Source of the DNA: Ottelia alismoides
Lineage: Eukaryota > Streptophyta > Magnoliopsida > Alismatales > Hydrocharitaceae
DNA: 64,000 nt
Assembly (NCBI GenBank): GCA_037367405.1
Contig: JAZKJV010007253.1
Coordinates: forward strand, 62,001 to 126,000
Reading direction: 5' to 3'
Under the pieces are notes generated by a model. The model saw only the letters and a list, made by a program, of their open reading frames with translations, was not told the DNA's origin and did no database searches. Shown one piece after another: positions 11,401 to 22,709 of this stretch (positions are counted from its first letter, which is position 1; each line of letters starts with the position of its first letter). Made by a program: the position numbers and the translations under genes.

Positions 11401-14400
11401 TTTGTAGCTATTGTAAAGTTCATTTGAGTTTTCATTCTTTGCAAATAAATTTTACATTTTGCTGTATAAACAAATGCTTGAGAAGAAATTTATGATTATT
11501 CTGAGAGTGAGAGCTGTTTGGATTTTTCATTATTCTAGAATCAGTTCGAATATATTCAGTATTTCTTCCAGTCTCTTAACCTTTAGATTTCTTTCTCTCA
11601 CCAACTACATTTTTCGGAGGCAACTTCACTTTAAAAGGTTTGTTCTATAGGGAATTCACTGAACTCGAAAGGAAGTTAATCATGGGAATTGTACTTTAGT
11701 GGTCTTTGATTTTTTTTCAAAGGAGTGTAACTTAGATCACTTTTTTGCGGACCCTAAAGTTTAATAAATAACCAAGATATCCACGAGGATGCACATTTTA
11801 AGCACTTAACGAAGATAACAGGCTTTTATCCTGACACATGATGCAGTTCAGCATTAAAGACACCCTGTTCGAGTCCAACCATGTGCAGTTCAGCACTCCA
11901 AATGTTGAAGTCAACACTTGCTGCTTTCTTTTTACTAGCAACATAAGGAGGGTGAACCGTATGGATATGATCCCAATGAAGAGTTAAATGAGGATAGGAA
12001 AGTTTTAGCGGGGTATTTTCGTATTTTTTTAGCTGGTGAGTTTTGGAAGCCCGACATTGAGGGCCTATTAGAGGAAAAAGTTAGAGTGTAGTTGGTGGTT
12101 TGAAGCAAGATAAGTCATCGTTCGCCGATGGGGACTTGTTGTCTTTCTACATGTTTTCTAAAATATGCTTGATAAGGAGATGATGGTGGGAGATTGCTTG
12201 TTTCAAGGGTAGAACCTCTTTTTCACTAGTTCAAGTTGGCCATGAAGGTGGATGTGTTGATCAGGTTATCCAAAAGGTGTATGGCCATGTTAGGATCCTA
12301 TTGGTGGCTTAGGATGAGGTTGATAAACTGTTGAAGGATGACAGGTTCGATATTTGGGATCTCCGGACTGGAGTCAGGACAATGAATATGACGCTGCCAT
12401 TGAAGTGGATTATGAGGTTGTTGGCTAGTGAGGAGGATTGCCTTGTTATCTAGTGCTGTAATAGGACTGTGAATCTGTGGGATAGGGTTCTGGGCGTCGC
12501 CAAGAGCATGAGGGGAATTATGAAGATGACACTTAAGATGGCTCATCTATTAAGGAGAAGACAGGTGTAGACTTCAGCTTTTGGTATGACTAGTCGAGCT
12601 GTGGCATCAGTGTTCCTCACTCGTGGATTTAGTGATGAATGCATGCACAGTGGTGGTTAATTGTTGGTACAATAGCGTGGATATTGGTAGTGGATGTGCC
12701 AGAGTTTTCATTTTCATCTAATAATCATTTGATGACCTCTCGAGCCTCATTGCTATCCTTGAGGTTTAGACCCAATGAAGTAGCAAGGGATCTGGGGTAG
12801 CAGGTTTAGAGAACCTTTTAAGTTGTGTTTATAAGTTGTGTCAATCATGTGAATCTGATCATCCAGCTGAACCGTGATAATTGTAGTTTGAGGACAGAGT
12901 CCCCTTTGAAGGTCAAAATTTTGTGCTGGGCCTGGGACGACTGGAAGAAGAGGTTGGTAACCAAATCATGCATGAGTAGATGGTGATGATGCGAGATGCT
13001 TTTTCGTAGTTGCTAGAAGGATATTGAAAATCTACTCTTTCACCATCCTTTTTCTCAACAAGTTTGGAGGGCTGCGCCTATTTCCTTGATGGGTTGCCGA
13101 GTTGGTAGGAGGGGTGTCTTAAGTCTGACATGACGTAGCCTATTTTCTAAAACCTTATTTTAAGTTGTTAATATGATTCAAATTTCGATTACTTAAGTGG
13201 TCGTTTGGATTTTTCTTAAATTCCATCATGGGTTGATGTGATCGGTTTCCAGACATAGAGGCACTTGAGAGGAGACTCGAGGCCTTGAGTTCTATGCCAC
13301 TGTAGGAAGGACTGAGACCTGACTGAGACCTGTTCTATGTACATTTTTGACAGCCCTGTATTCCTTATGTGTTTTTTCTCTTGCCCCTGTTATGCTGCAG
13401 AATAGAATCAACACTTTGAGAATGCTCTTCTGGACTACATGCTTCACCCCATCCTAAGTTGTTACGGCCTTGTATTCCTAGGGGATCGGTATACTCAATG
13501 TTATACCAGTTAAATTACAAACACAAAACTTAAATGTAACTGCTATGACAGCTTGTATGCATGGCAGGATTAGTCATCCTTTAATTCTTCACATCTTATA
13601 TTATCTTTTATAGCCAATCCTGTGGCAAAAAGGGTTTTAGATCGTGATCAATTCATAATTTTTTATGTCACCATTCCTTAATCTGAGAAGTGTAAAATTT
13701 GAATCATGTCCTATGGTGAAGAAGGATGATGGCTTAAGTAGATCATTTGAGAGATATTAACTGCCTATTTAAATATACTCAGTCTGATGTTAATATGCTG
13801 TTTCAGCTTGTCATGGTTGTTGATGCTCGTGATCCATTATTTTATCGTTGCCCGGATCTTGAGGTAAATGACATTTATTACATAATTCTGCAACTACTTT
13901 TCCACAGCACAGGTTAATTTTTTCAAACTTGTATGTTTATGTTTTATCTCTTATTTATGGTAGCACTATACATTTATATGGTTAATATTTAGCAAACATG
14001 TGATTATTTCAAGAAATACTGAACAGCTGATTTTATTGTGTAGACCTATGCACAAGAGATTGATGAATACAAGAACACGATGCTTCTCGTCAACAAAGCC
14101 GATCTTTTACCATCACATATTAGGTTCTACATCTTTCTTCCTCATTTAGCTTGAAATGTATGCTTGAGATGTACCTTATTCTCATCAATCTGCCACGTGC
14201 AGGAGGAAATGGGCGAATTACTTCCAACAGCATGGCATCCTTTATGTATTTTGGTCAGCTAAAGTTGCTTCTGCTACATTGGAAGGCAAAAACAACATTT
14301 TGATAAATCAGAACTGTGCCCAAGAATCTTTGCTTGCTGAGGATACTAAAATTTGCAGCAGGGATGAACTGTTGGCACGTTTGCAGAGGGAAGCTGAGGC

Positions 14401-15358
14401 CATTGTGCATAAAAGGATGTCGAAGAAAAAACCCATGTCGGAAGGTGACCGTTCCTCCTTCAATGGTGAAAGAGCTTCAGCATTTAAGCAGGTTGTTGTT
14501 GGCTTTGTTGGTTACCCAAACGTTGGAAAGAGTTCGACTATAAATGCTTTAGTGGGCGAGAAGCGGACTGGAGTGACATCTACACCTGGGAAGACGAAGC
14601 ATTTCCAGACAATAATCATATCCAATGAGCTCATGCTTTGTGATTGCCCTGGTTTGGTGTTCCCTTCATTTTCGAGCTCCAGGTATGATATGGTAGCATC
14701 TGGTGTGTTGCCTATCGACAGGATGACCGAGCATCGAGGGGCTGTTCAGGTGGTTGCAAGCCATGTTCCAAGGAGCACCCTTGAGAGCATATATAACATA
14801 GTGTTGCCGAAGCCAAAGCCTTACGAATCACAGAACAGACCACCTTTGGCTTTGGAGTTGCTAAGGGCTTATTGCTCTTCTCGTGGATACGTTGGGGCAA
14901 GCGGTCTGCCGGATGAGACTAGGGCTGCACGCCAGATTCTGAAAGATTACATTGATGGAAAACTTCCTCACTTTGCTGTGCCTCCCGGTGATGAGGATAG
15001 TGATGCAGATTTACAAGATGGCTTGCTCGGTTCGAATTCTGCCACTTATTCTGATTCTGATTCGGAGGAAGATGAGGATGTTGTCTTTTCAAAAGGAGAC
15101 GGTGATTTATCGGAGAAGCCTGATATTAGCGATCTCCTTGACGATCTAACCGCATTTGACAGGGCCTCTGCCATGCGCTCTGCTACTGCCAGCGAAAAAA
15201 AGAAAAAACCAGTCACTTCACACAAACATCATAGGAAGCCTCAGAGGAAAAAGGATCGTTCATGGCGTGTTGGAAACGACGGCGAGGATGGGATGCCAAT
15301 AGTCCGGGTATTCCAGAAACCTGCAGTGAATTTTGCTACAATAAAAACTAATGTCTGA
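3215..15358 (+). CDS. LSG1: LSG1 circularly permuted GTPase (60S ribosome maturation)
   Basis: Seven exons with GT-AG junctions: 3215-3462, 10537-10638, 10861-10947, 11260-11353, 13807-13863, 14044-14123 and 14203-15358. Together they give 1824 nt, or 607 residues, close to plant LSG1 proteins. The start lies in CGCCATGACC, and the N-terminus (GRALVRHHNQM, ALESVTELTDIE) fits the family. The G motifs run in the permuted order of the YlqF/YawG class: NKAD at 213-216 (G4), SAK at 241-243 (G5), GYPNVGKSS at 326-334 (G1), then GVTSTPGKT (G2/switch) and DCPG at 370-373 (G3). The C-terminus has an acidic stretch followed by a Lys/His/Arg-rich tail. LSG1 acts in the cytosol, releasing the export adaptor NMD3 from pre-60S subunits; this role is known from yeast and Arabidopsis homologues. 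Intron 1 (7.1 kb) and intron 4 (2.5 kb) are enlarged, intron 1 by transposable elements. No frameshift or lost catalytic residue was seen. Confidence 0.95.
3463..5185. other. LSG1 intron 1, proximal part
   Basis: Starts at the GTATGA donor after exon 1. No recognisable element or gene; short open frames here lack family resemblance. Confidence 0.5.
5186..5778. repeat. diverged tandem duplication in LSG1 intron 1
   Basis: Two copies of one segment. The first (about 5186-5560) runs from GATTTCCACTGCCAAAAT through AAAAGCCTAGCCGGGATGGT, CCCAGGATATGATCCATTG and TATATACATGGCAAATGTTG. The second (about 5631-5778) repeats these landmarks in order with substitutions. The first copy is interrupted by the SINE at 5319-5475; the second keeps the uninterrupted CCCAGGATATGACCCATTG. 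Confidence 0.85.
5319..5475 (+). mobile_element. tRNA-derived SINE
   Basis: The head has RNA polymerase III promoter boxes of tRNA type: an A box TGGTCTAGTGG (5332-5342) and a B box GAGTTCGAATCC (5374-5385). The tail is a long ATA/TAA trinucleotide run (about 5429-5473). Direct repeats flank it, AACTGCCCAGGATAT (5304-5318) and AACTTCCCAGGATAT (5476-5490), matching at 14 of 15 positions, as expected of LINE-driven target-primed insertion. It is not a functional tRNA gene, because the head lacks a full cloverleaf. Confidence 0.85.
5779..7339. other. LSG1 intron 1, middle part
   Basis: Mostly unassigned. It includes a 13-base G run at 6671-6683. The G-rich stretch from about 6660 onwards may be the decayed 5' part of the LINE that follows, but I found no ORF1-type motif to prove it. 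Confidence 0.35.
7340..9620 (+). mobile_element. decayed L1-type LINE in LSG1 intron 1
   Basis: ORF2 remnants appear in the correct order on the + strand. At about 7440-7570 there is an endonuclease block with APQWEELWDDLLWALFAF and PWLVGCDFSIT, resembling the GDFN region. At about 8425 comes LNADGSPKSDDF. At 8611-8715 lies the reverse transcriptase opening VDFRPIALSNIVYLFIAKVL, and at about 8952 GCPLAPLLFVLVVDALS. A degenerate LQYVD catalytic block sits near 9089. The zf-RVT end (EEDLDCLFFHCDSACEV, then KHLAILWAICLAKSTLIF) runs to 9561. Many stops and frameshifts make it non-functional. A hAT MITE (7820-8044) is inserted within it. Confidence 0.8.
7820..8044 (+). mobile_element. 225-bp hAT MITE, copy 1
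   Basis: Terminal repeats CAAGGCCTCAAAT and ATTTAGGGCCTTG. The flanking 8-bp repeat GAGTCAGG (7812-7819 and 8045-8052) is perfect. The interior is built of reiterated GAAATTCGGTCG/CGACCGAAAT words that can fold back. Same family and length as the copy at 9932-10156, but in the opposite orientation. It is nested in the LINE. Confidence 0.9.
9621..9931. other. LSG1 intron 1, between LINE and second MITE
   Basis: AT-rich; nothing recognised. Confidence 0.4.
9932..10156 (-). mobile_element. 225-bp hAT MITE, copy 2 (inverted)
   Basis: Begins CAAGGCTAAATGTCGG and ends TTTGAGGCCATG. The perfect 8-bp target-site duplication is ATTTGAGC (9924-9931 and 10157-10164). The sequence is the reverse complement of the copy at 7820-8044 with scattered differences, so the two form an inverted pair about 1.9 kb apart in one intron. 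Confidence 0.9.
10165..10536. other. LSG1 intron 1, distal part
   Basis: No element recognised. It ends in the acceptor TTGGTAG before exon 2. Confidence 0.5.
11354..13806. other. LSG1 intron 4 (2.45 kb)
   Basis: Bounded by the donor TTG|GTGAGC and the acceptor TTTCAG. The stretch 11940-13150 has a more coding-like base composition than its surroundings, with many stops in every frame. I could not tie it to a known family; a decayed LINE first ORF is one possibility. Confidence 0.4.
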
Positions 15359-17062
15359 TTAATTTAAGGTCAATGTTTCTTATCGGAGTTCTGGCACGTC
15401 AGCCCAACCATCTTCACCAGTATACCTCATGATGGTCATTGCTACTTTTACGGTTCACGACAGTATGCGGATTTGCAGGTTTGCAGATAAGGTAGCTTCT
15501 ACATTAAAAGGACCTCGGTCGGTTGCTTAAGCAAAGCATTCGGCGAAGCAAAATGAAGTTAAGATGGACCTTCATGCCATGGAGTCTGTGATACACTATA
15601 TACGTGAAGGAAAGCCATGGATAATTTGGTCCTGTATGTTGATCTTGTTTGTTTAACCTTCAATCTGTCTGGTAAGTTGCTGCTCTGCGGATATGGTGGA
15701 TGTCAGTACCTTCTCTGTTTTTAGCATGGAAAAATAATGACGGCCAGGGACGATACTTGTGCCCTCGGCGAAGCCTCTTGCCGGCCCTCCCTGATCTCAG
15801 GTGGATAATGATGAGTTCTCTGATAGAATGCAATCTGTGAACTTGCATGCTACTTAAAGTATCCAATATGCTTTTTATGTTACAGCATGTTTTGGCAAAT
15901 TTATCGCCGCTGAACTATGGGATGAGCTTTAGCTTCAAAACCAAACCCATTGAAAGGTTTCGAAATCGAACTTTCCAGAAATCGCAGCTCATTCACTATG
16001 TAATAGCCTTTTCACATGGACTATTTTCCACATTCCCTTCAAGAATTCGTTAATCATTTTAGATGTCATAATGATTCTTGTGAAAAACAACAATTTCATT
16101 GACATTATACAATTCAAGAGACATTCAAATGCTTATGTAAGGGATTGCTTTCACATAAAATACTAATTAAATTAAATTAAATTAAATATCCTAACAAACT
16201 CATCATGTCACCTTTTGTGAGATAACAAAAAAAAGGAAATAAGAAAAGGAAATAGAATAGCTAACAAGCCAAGTTAGTTATTTCTATTATCCTTTAATTA
16301 AGTCCTCATTATTGTTGTTAACAATATCTATTGATTGTGCTTTTAAAAACCCATGAGGTTCCAACAATTTCTTCATATTTTGCCTTCCTTGTGAGAGAGT
16401 TGAGAGAGAGAGAGAGGGAATCTTTTGTCGGCGTCGTTTGCGAATACGGCGACAGCAACCTTCTCCATCGACATCGAAGTTTTGATCCGTCAAAATTGGA
16501 GGAGGAATGTCGTTGTTGATAACGGTTTGGATAGATGGAATCGCGATGTTCTTGTCGGTGGATTTCTTGTGTGAGCGAAGTATGTGTCGATCTTTTAGGA
16601 TCTGTACTATTCAATGGCATTTCACGTATGATTAATCTAAAACTGTGACTACTTGATCGCCAACATAATTCCACTATGCCACGATTCTCGAGTTAATCGT
16701 AGGAGTGGCTGTTGGCCTCTAGATTTTCCATGTGCGTAAATCCTTATTAGAAATTGTTGGTTCCTATAATAGCTTGCTTATGGAATTAAATGTATTCCAG
16801 GTGATTAGCTCTGATTTCATGATATAACGAAGTTTTAGAAATCTTCCCATTTTCGTTGATGTCACAAGCATAAGTTAATTACGCGCTTTAACGAAAACGA
16901 CCTGGTAAACTATGCTTCTTTTTCGTCAACTGTTGGTTGCAACAAATTTAAATACATTAAATTATTGGATAACTACATAGGATAATATGGATGCAACTTG
17001 CAGATGTATATCGACCGAGCCATATACCATCTATTCATTTGTTTGTTTAACTCTCGACTTTT
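15359..17062. other. LSG1 3' flank and intergenic DNA
   Basis: The LSG1 3' UTR presumably occupies the first few hundred bases, but no clear poly(A) signal could be fixed. The rest is AT-rich with a GA-rich run near 16400. No gene was recognised. Confidence 0.4.
16164..16187. repeat. AATTA microsatellite
   Basis: About five consecutive units of the AATTA/TTAAA type. Confidence 0.8.
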
Positions 17063-17176
17063 GATGTTGTCGAGGTCGTCTACGACCGCGTCACTGACCG
17101 CAGCCTCGGCTTAGCCTTCGTCACCATGGCTGACTATGCCGAGTCCCGAGAGGCCAACTGTAGGTTCGACGGCGCT
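17063..17176 (+). pseudogene. RRM-domain exon fragment (chloroplast RNP-like)
   Basis: A 38-codon open stretch, much more GC-rich than its surroundings, reads VVEVVYDRVTDRS then LGLAFVTMADYAESREA and ends CRFDGA. This is the second half of an RNA-recognition motif of the cp31/cp33 chloroplast ribonucleoprotein type. The RNP1 octamer is degenerate: LGLAFVTM, where family members have RGFAFVTM. GTGAGC follows directly, at the place where these genes usually have a splice donor. No other exon was found nearby, so I read it as a captured or left-over exon piece. Confidence 0.6.
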
Positions 17177-18326
17177 GTGAGCCCTTCTAGTCTTTTGGCA
17201 TTTCTTGTACTATAGATCATATGCTTGATGTAGTTTTCCATACGGTGTTAAATTTCTAATAACTAATAAGTTTGAGTACAACCGTCTCGTGTTACTAATT
17301 ACCATGTTTGCGTCTTCCCAAACTGCACTGTTATTAGACTAAATGGAAAATGGTTCCATGGAATTACTCTACATTGCAACAAACCATATACATATTGCTA
17401 TTGGATTGTGCATGGTGATCCAAGGTCTGTCGATGTTGACGAATGGATGTTTGGAAAGTGGGGGAACCTCTCAATCCCTAAGACTTGGGAGGGGAAGAAG
17501 ACGACCTAAAATGGAAGCTTTGATCCATCACACTCCATGCCAATCCATTCTAATCCATCTTTCTTGCTTCTTGCATCATTCCATTCCTCTTCCTCCCCCC
17601 TTCTACTCATACCATCCTAAGTTTAGCCTAAATGTGCTAGTTTTATGTTTAGCTATGCTGTTCACTCACTTTGCCTTGCAGTCTCGAGAGTTGAACTTTT
17701 CCAACTTTGCATTCTGTTGCGAGTTCTCGTTATCCTATGGCATAAGGATACGGCTGTTAGTAGGGGTGTCACGAAAGTTTGAGCTCGAGCTTGGCTTATT
17801 AACCAGCTCGCTTGATTGTCTAAACGAGTAAATGAGCCAAGCTCGAGCTTTGAGCTTGATAGGCTTATAGAGTTGAGTTCGAGCATAGTCGATTGCCATG
17901 ATCACTTTGACAACTATAATTGATTGTTTACTACTATTATGTGTGTATATAAACACATGGAACAAATTTTTATCCTTATTTTGTGTATATTAGAGAAAGA
18001 AAATTTTAAATTCTCAAGTATTCTTTTTTGAAAAATTCCCTAAGTACATCGATTAAACATCTTCCTCAAGAGGAAAAATGGAATTTTGATCAAGCTCTTC
18101 AAATTAGCTATATGATTTTTGTAGTACAAATTTAATATTTTTACAATGTCAAATAAAATTACCAACTCAAGCACTCCTGTTAAACTTTTTCTTCAAGATG
18201 AAAGATTGAATTTTGGTCAAGTTCTTCAAATTAGCTAGATGATTTTTGTAGTACAAATTTATTTTTTTCATGACGTGAAATCATTCAAGGATTTTCACCC
18301 TCCTTTTATCTTGTTATGTTGCATGA
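17177..18326. other. intergenic DNA with a hAT-like end
   Basis: At 17761 TAGGGGTGTCACG begins a stretch rich in GAGCTCGAGC/GCTCGAGCTT motifs (to about 17900), typical of a common plant hAT-like family. No matching right end was found. The rest is unassigned AT-rich sequence. Confidence 0.35.
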
Positions 18327-18335
18327 TAACCTCTA

Positions 18336-18582
18336 GGGTAAATTACAGAAAATAGCCTCAATTATGTGTTGATTCCCAATTATAGGTGTCATCTTTCAAA
18401 TGTAATAAAAATGGGCCTCATCTTATTTTTGTCTCAAATATATGCCTCTAAAGCTTCCACAATCCTTTTACGTCGATGTTAACTCTAATTTGAAAGTCTG
18501 GTCCACTCTTTGTTACATATGAAAGATGATGCCCTTCATTGGAAATCAACGTATAGTTGTGATCCTTTTTCGTAATTTAACC
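18336..18582. mobile_element. 247-bp MULE-type MITE
   Basis: Ends GGGTAAATTAC and GTAATTTAACC, with complementarity continuing inward (AATTATGTGTTGATTCCCAA against the right arm). A perfect 9-bp duplication, TAACCTCTA, flanks it (18327-18335 and 18583-18591); nine bases is the Mutator-superfamily length. The element at 59256-59501 is a relative of the same length. Confidence 0.85.
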
Positions 18583-18921
18583 TAACCTCTATAATCTTCA
18601 TTATTACGTCATAATCTGGAAATCTTGCTTCATTTGATTTGCTAGGTCCATGCTATTAAGAAGTCCATTGGTCGAACCATTAGATGACCAAAGGATTAAA
18701 AAGTAATTTGAATGCCATTTTAAATATTTCTTTGATAATCTAACTTGTTTGATTAATTTACTTTAACAATAGTGGGCCAGTAGTGTAAAATGGAGCATCA
18801 ACTCTTGATCCACTATCTTTATGATACTATCTTGATCACTTTTCTTTACATGCTTTCAAATTTCGTCTCTGTCCCGAACTTGCGAGCAATTATAATAATA
18901 TAAAAAACATATTTCTATATA

Positions 18922-19307
18922 GAGTGGCGATCCTGTGAGATGGGGATTCTGTGAGATGGTGAGATGGGTAATCTCAACCACCCATTTTACCATCGTTCAC
19001 GACATGAAACCTGGGGGGATTTAGATAGAATAATGAGTGAAACACGTGTTTCAAATTTCGTGTAAAAAAACAGCCCTAACATGTCCATCTGGAGGGGGTC
19101 GATTTCAGCAATTTTGAGACCGTTAAAATTTGACAGTCTTGCTGGTGGGGATAGAAGTCTTGAATTGTTGATTTTGGAATAGCACCATGATGGTATATAG
19201 TGATCTAAATCCTCCCAGGTTTCATGCCGTGAATGATAGTAAAATGGGTGATTGAGATTACCCATCTCACCATCTCACAGAATCCCCATCTCACAGGATC
19301 GCCACTC
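18922..19307. mobile_element. 386-bp MULE-type MITE with long inverted repeats
   Basis: The ends GAGTGGCGATCC and GGATCGCCACTC are complementary for more than 50 bp. The flanks read TTTCTATATA on both sides (18912-18921 and 19308-19317), consistent with a 9-10 bp target duplication. Its centre (about 19084-19160) resembles the centre of the unrelated-looking elements at 60214-60600 and 61273-62962. Confidence 0.8.
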
Positions 19308-21543
19308 TTTCTATATAAATCATATATATATATATATAAGGGATCCTTTCAAATGAGGTGGGGTCTCACTGTAATTCTGATGAGCCATCAATCTCGTTCG
19401 TAAGATCGAAAATGAATGAGTTGGATTGAAACCACTAAATAGTTATGGAATGATTTTAAGTATCTCTCGTTTCCTTAACAAGAGGATCATCCGTTCGAAT
19501 TTCAAGGGATGAAAGATGTAGTTCAGTTTCTAGATTTTAGGGATCCGTTTTATACATTTTAGGTAGTTTTGGCCGCCTATATGTTGATAAAAATAGAAAA
19601 AACATGTAATTTCAATTTGCATTTCATGCATATTATAATGCAATGTTTGAACGTATTTTACAATAATTACTGCAAATTTAAAATATAGGTTGTAAGTTTT
19701 ACAAAATTAAGATGATAACTGGTGAAGCATTTTAACAATTCACAGATATCATTTTAATTTTTTTGAAAATCTTTTACATTCGATGGCTTTCACAAGAGAA
19801 ACATACACTAAAAACACCAGACCAGATTTGTTTTTTTAAGATGTTTAGTATGAATTGTTTATTATATTTAGCATCTGCGAACGTCAAAATGAGTTGAATA
19901 CATTGGATTTTATAAAATGATTTGGTATTTTACAATATCATTTTGTGTTATGAAAATAAATTTTATAATCATTATTAGGCCAGACATGTTAATTATTATT
20001 TAGAATGTATATTTTGACAATCATTTCCTAATTTGGAGGAATGCTTATGCCAAATAGGATATTCCTTATTTTAAGGAGACGTTGATTCTGTTTGTTGGAA
20101 ATAACAGTGAATACTAGATTACAACTATGCACTAAACTGTGTCTATGTTGGGAGATTTGAGAAAGTCAGTGCCAATTAGTTGCATATTTTTAGCAGTTCT
20201 TTCCTTGGAAAATAGATTGAATTATTGATAACGCACCCACAGACCACGAGGGTCACCATGAATAGATAATACAAAGGTGTCGCTGCGGCGACCGCTCGCA
20301 GACTATGGGGGTTGATCAGCGATTAACCCACAATCCAAAAAAAAATACAACAATCAAGCTCAAAACAAATATGAATTAATCTTTATTTACTCTACCATAA
20401 AATGTATAATGACAAGTATGTAGAGGTCGAACCACAGAGAGCAACACAAAATGCAATAGCCGACATGTCAATCACAGTCATCCTTGTGTGGGTTTTTTTA
20501 TTATTAATAAAATATAATAATTAAGTATTATATATATATATGTATATAATACAAATATATTAATTATATATACCCATAGAGGGTAAGTATATAGCTTATA
20601 ATACATGTAATGTATATATATATAGGTATATATAAATATAATAAAATAAATAAATATATGTTTTTTTTTCTTTTTTATGTTAAGATTAATGAGAATACAT
20701 ATAACTAATTACATATATATAAAATTTTTTTAGGATATATACATATATATACATAAAGGGGGCATTAGAATATTCACAAAAATACGCAAAAATAGTCAAA
20801 AATTCAGGAAAAGGGTCTTTTTGGAATTTTCATGGTTTTTTACTGTTTTTATGATTTTTGAGTATTTTTGCAAACATTTTTAGTATTTTTAAATAGCTAA
20901 AGAATAGCAAACAGTGGACTAGGTACTGCTGTCACAAAAATAGAGATTAAAAATAGCTAACAGCCTCAAAAATTTTCCACCCTAATTTTCTAATAACGAT
21001 AATAAAATATAGCATAAATAGGGCTTGAGTTTATATTTTTCTGATTTTTCTTTGATTTTTTATATTTTTTTGAAGTTTTTGGGTATTTTTGAATTTTTAA
21101 GGCTTTCTTTTTGAGATTTTTAGGGATTTTTGGACTAACACTAATATAGGTCAAAATACACCATAGGTGATTTTTTTGGAATATTTCGAGGCATTTTCAT
21201 ATTTTTTTGGGATTTTATAAGTTAGACAGGGAATAAAAGACATGTTTTTGATTTTTAATAAATGCAAAAATGCAACAAAATGCAAAACTAAAAATATGGC
21301 GTTCAAGCATGACCACACAGGAGCTTAAGTCTATTTTTGCAAGATTTTTCGATTTAATATGAAGCATAAATAAATAGACAAAGCCTTCAAAAATTAAAGG
21401 GCCTGGTAGGGGTATTTTTGCAAATAAAATAGCTGGCAGGGGCATACATGCAAAAATTACAACAAAAGTACACTTTAATTTTTATTTTCAGGACCATTTA
21501 ATAAATACAGGAACCCGGCAGGGTTTAGATGCAAATTTCACGC

Positions 21544-21570
21544 GCCTCACGTGATTGCTGCACGTGAGGC
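21544..21570. promoter_or_regulatory. inverted G-box pair in Athila LTR
   Basis: GCCTCACGTG and CACGTGAGGC form a 10-bp inverted repeat around a 7-bp loop, giving two CACGTG cores (bZIP/bHLH sites). It is conserved in the other LTR at 37111-37137. It lies about 1.1 kb downstream of the TATA box in element orientation, within the transcribed leader. Function is inferred only. Confidence 0.5.
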
Positions 21571-22700
21571 ACGGGAGGACTAAAGTGCAAATCTTGAAAC
21601 ATCGGGGGTCCTTCCGCAAAATATACATTTTATTTACAACTGAAACTTCTATTTTTGGCATTAAATAATAAATACAAAAAGTAAGGGGACTGGATGTGAA
21701 AATTACCCCTAAACAAAGCTTTTCATCCTGCGGCACTGGAGGCGCCACTTATCCACGTGGCGGCCGTCGGACGGCGGACATCGGTTCGGCGATGAAGGGC
21801 CAGGATTAGAACCTCCTGGCTGATCTGACGGTGGATGTACATCTTCATCGAACGGTCGGCGTTCAATCTGGGCCGCCCCTCTCGATCCAACGGTGCGGAA
21901 GGCACCTGGAAGAACTGGGAAGAAGCTCGCCCCCGGCGAGCTTCGATCGGGTAGCTCGGGCTCCTCCGGGCACCTCCCGCGCATCTGAAGCTCTCTGATC
22001 GTAGCTGGGAGGCTTCCGCGTCGTCTGACGGTGGTGTCATGGCTCCTGGGGGTCCGAGTCGATGGAGCGAGGTCGGAGAAGAAGAGGACCCCCAGGAACC
22101 TCTTCCTGGGTCAATGCAAGCCCAAAAGAGCTCGATTCGTCGATATCCCTGCACAGGAAGAACCGCGGGCGAGAGAGCTCTCTCCTCGACCCGAGGTTTG
22201 GAAGCTGCAACGCAAAAAAAATGAGGTGGACGGAGGGGCTCCGGCGAACGGCGGAGGAGGAGCCCCGATTCGCCAAGACCTAGGGTCTTGGGTTGAACAA
22301 GTGTGTGCGAGGGATGGAGAAGAAGAGGAGGAACGAGATGGGATGCTTGGGGTGGTCGGATACAGTCGGGAATACGGTGAAGAAGTCGCCGGAGCCATGC
22401 TCCGGCGAACTTCGAATTTCGATTTTAAAGCTACAGTGATTAACTAACAACTAATCTAATAACTGAAATGAAAAGCTAACATCTAAAACTAACTAGGAAT
22501 GCATAAAAGATTAGCTCTTATACCTGGGGGCCTCCAGGGAGCAGGGCGGACGCCGGAGCTCCGCCGCGTCAAAATCTCCTCCCTCCGGCCGAGTCACGGC
22601 GCTGGGTTGCTCCCCCTGTCACGAGGAACACTCCAGCGACGAGATCTAGGATTTAGGTCGGAATAAAAGTGGCCAAATTCGAGGAAGGAGGCAGAGCTTT

Positions 22701-22709
22701 TTATTTATA
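22701..22709 (-). promoter_or_regulatory. TATA box of Athila LTR (3' copy)
   Basis: TATAAATAA on the minus strand. The matching site in the 5' LTR, at 38267-38275, is the one that would drive the element. Confidence 0.5.

Noticed and set aside
11941..12100. possible extra LSG1 exon (EPYGYDPNEELNEDRKVLAG)
   Set aside because: The flanking exons join in frame without it, and the known LSG1 sequence is continuous across this intron.
16287..16674. minus-strand frames suggestive of a copia fragment
   Set aside because: A GAAATTGTTGGAAC-type word resembles a PPT/LTR junction, but no LTR partner, PBS or protein motif could be found.
22031..22447. 138-codon frame repeated at 37597-38013
   Set aside because: It is repeated only because it lies in both LTRs. 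It is antisense to the element, resembles no family and is explained by GC-rich composition.
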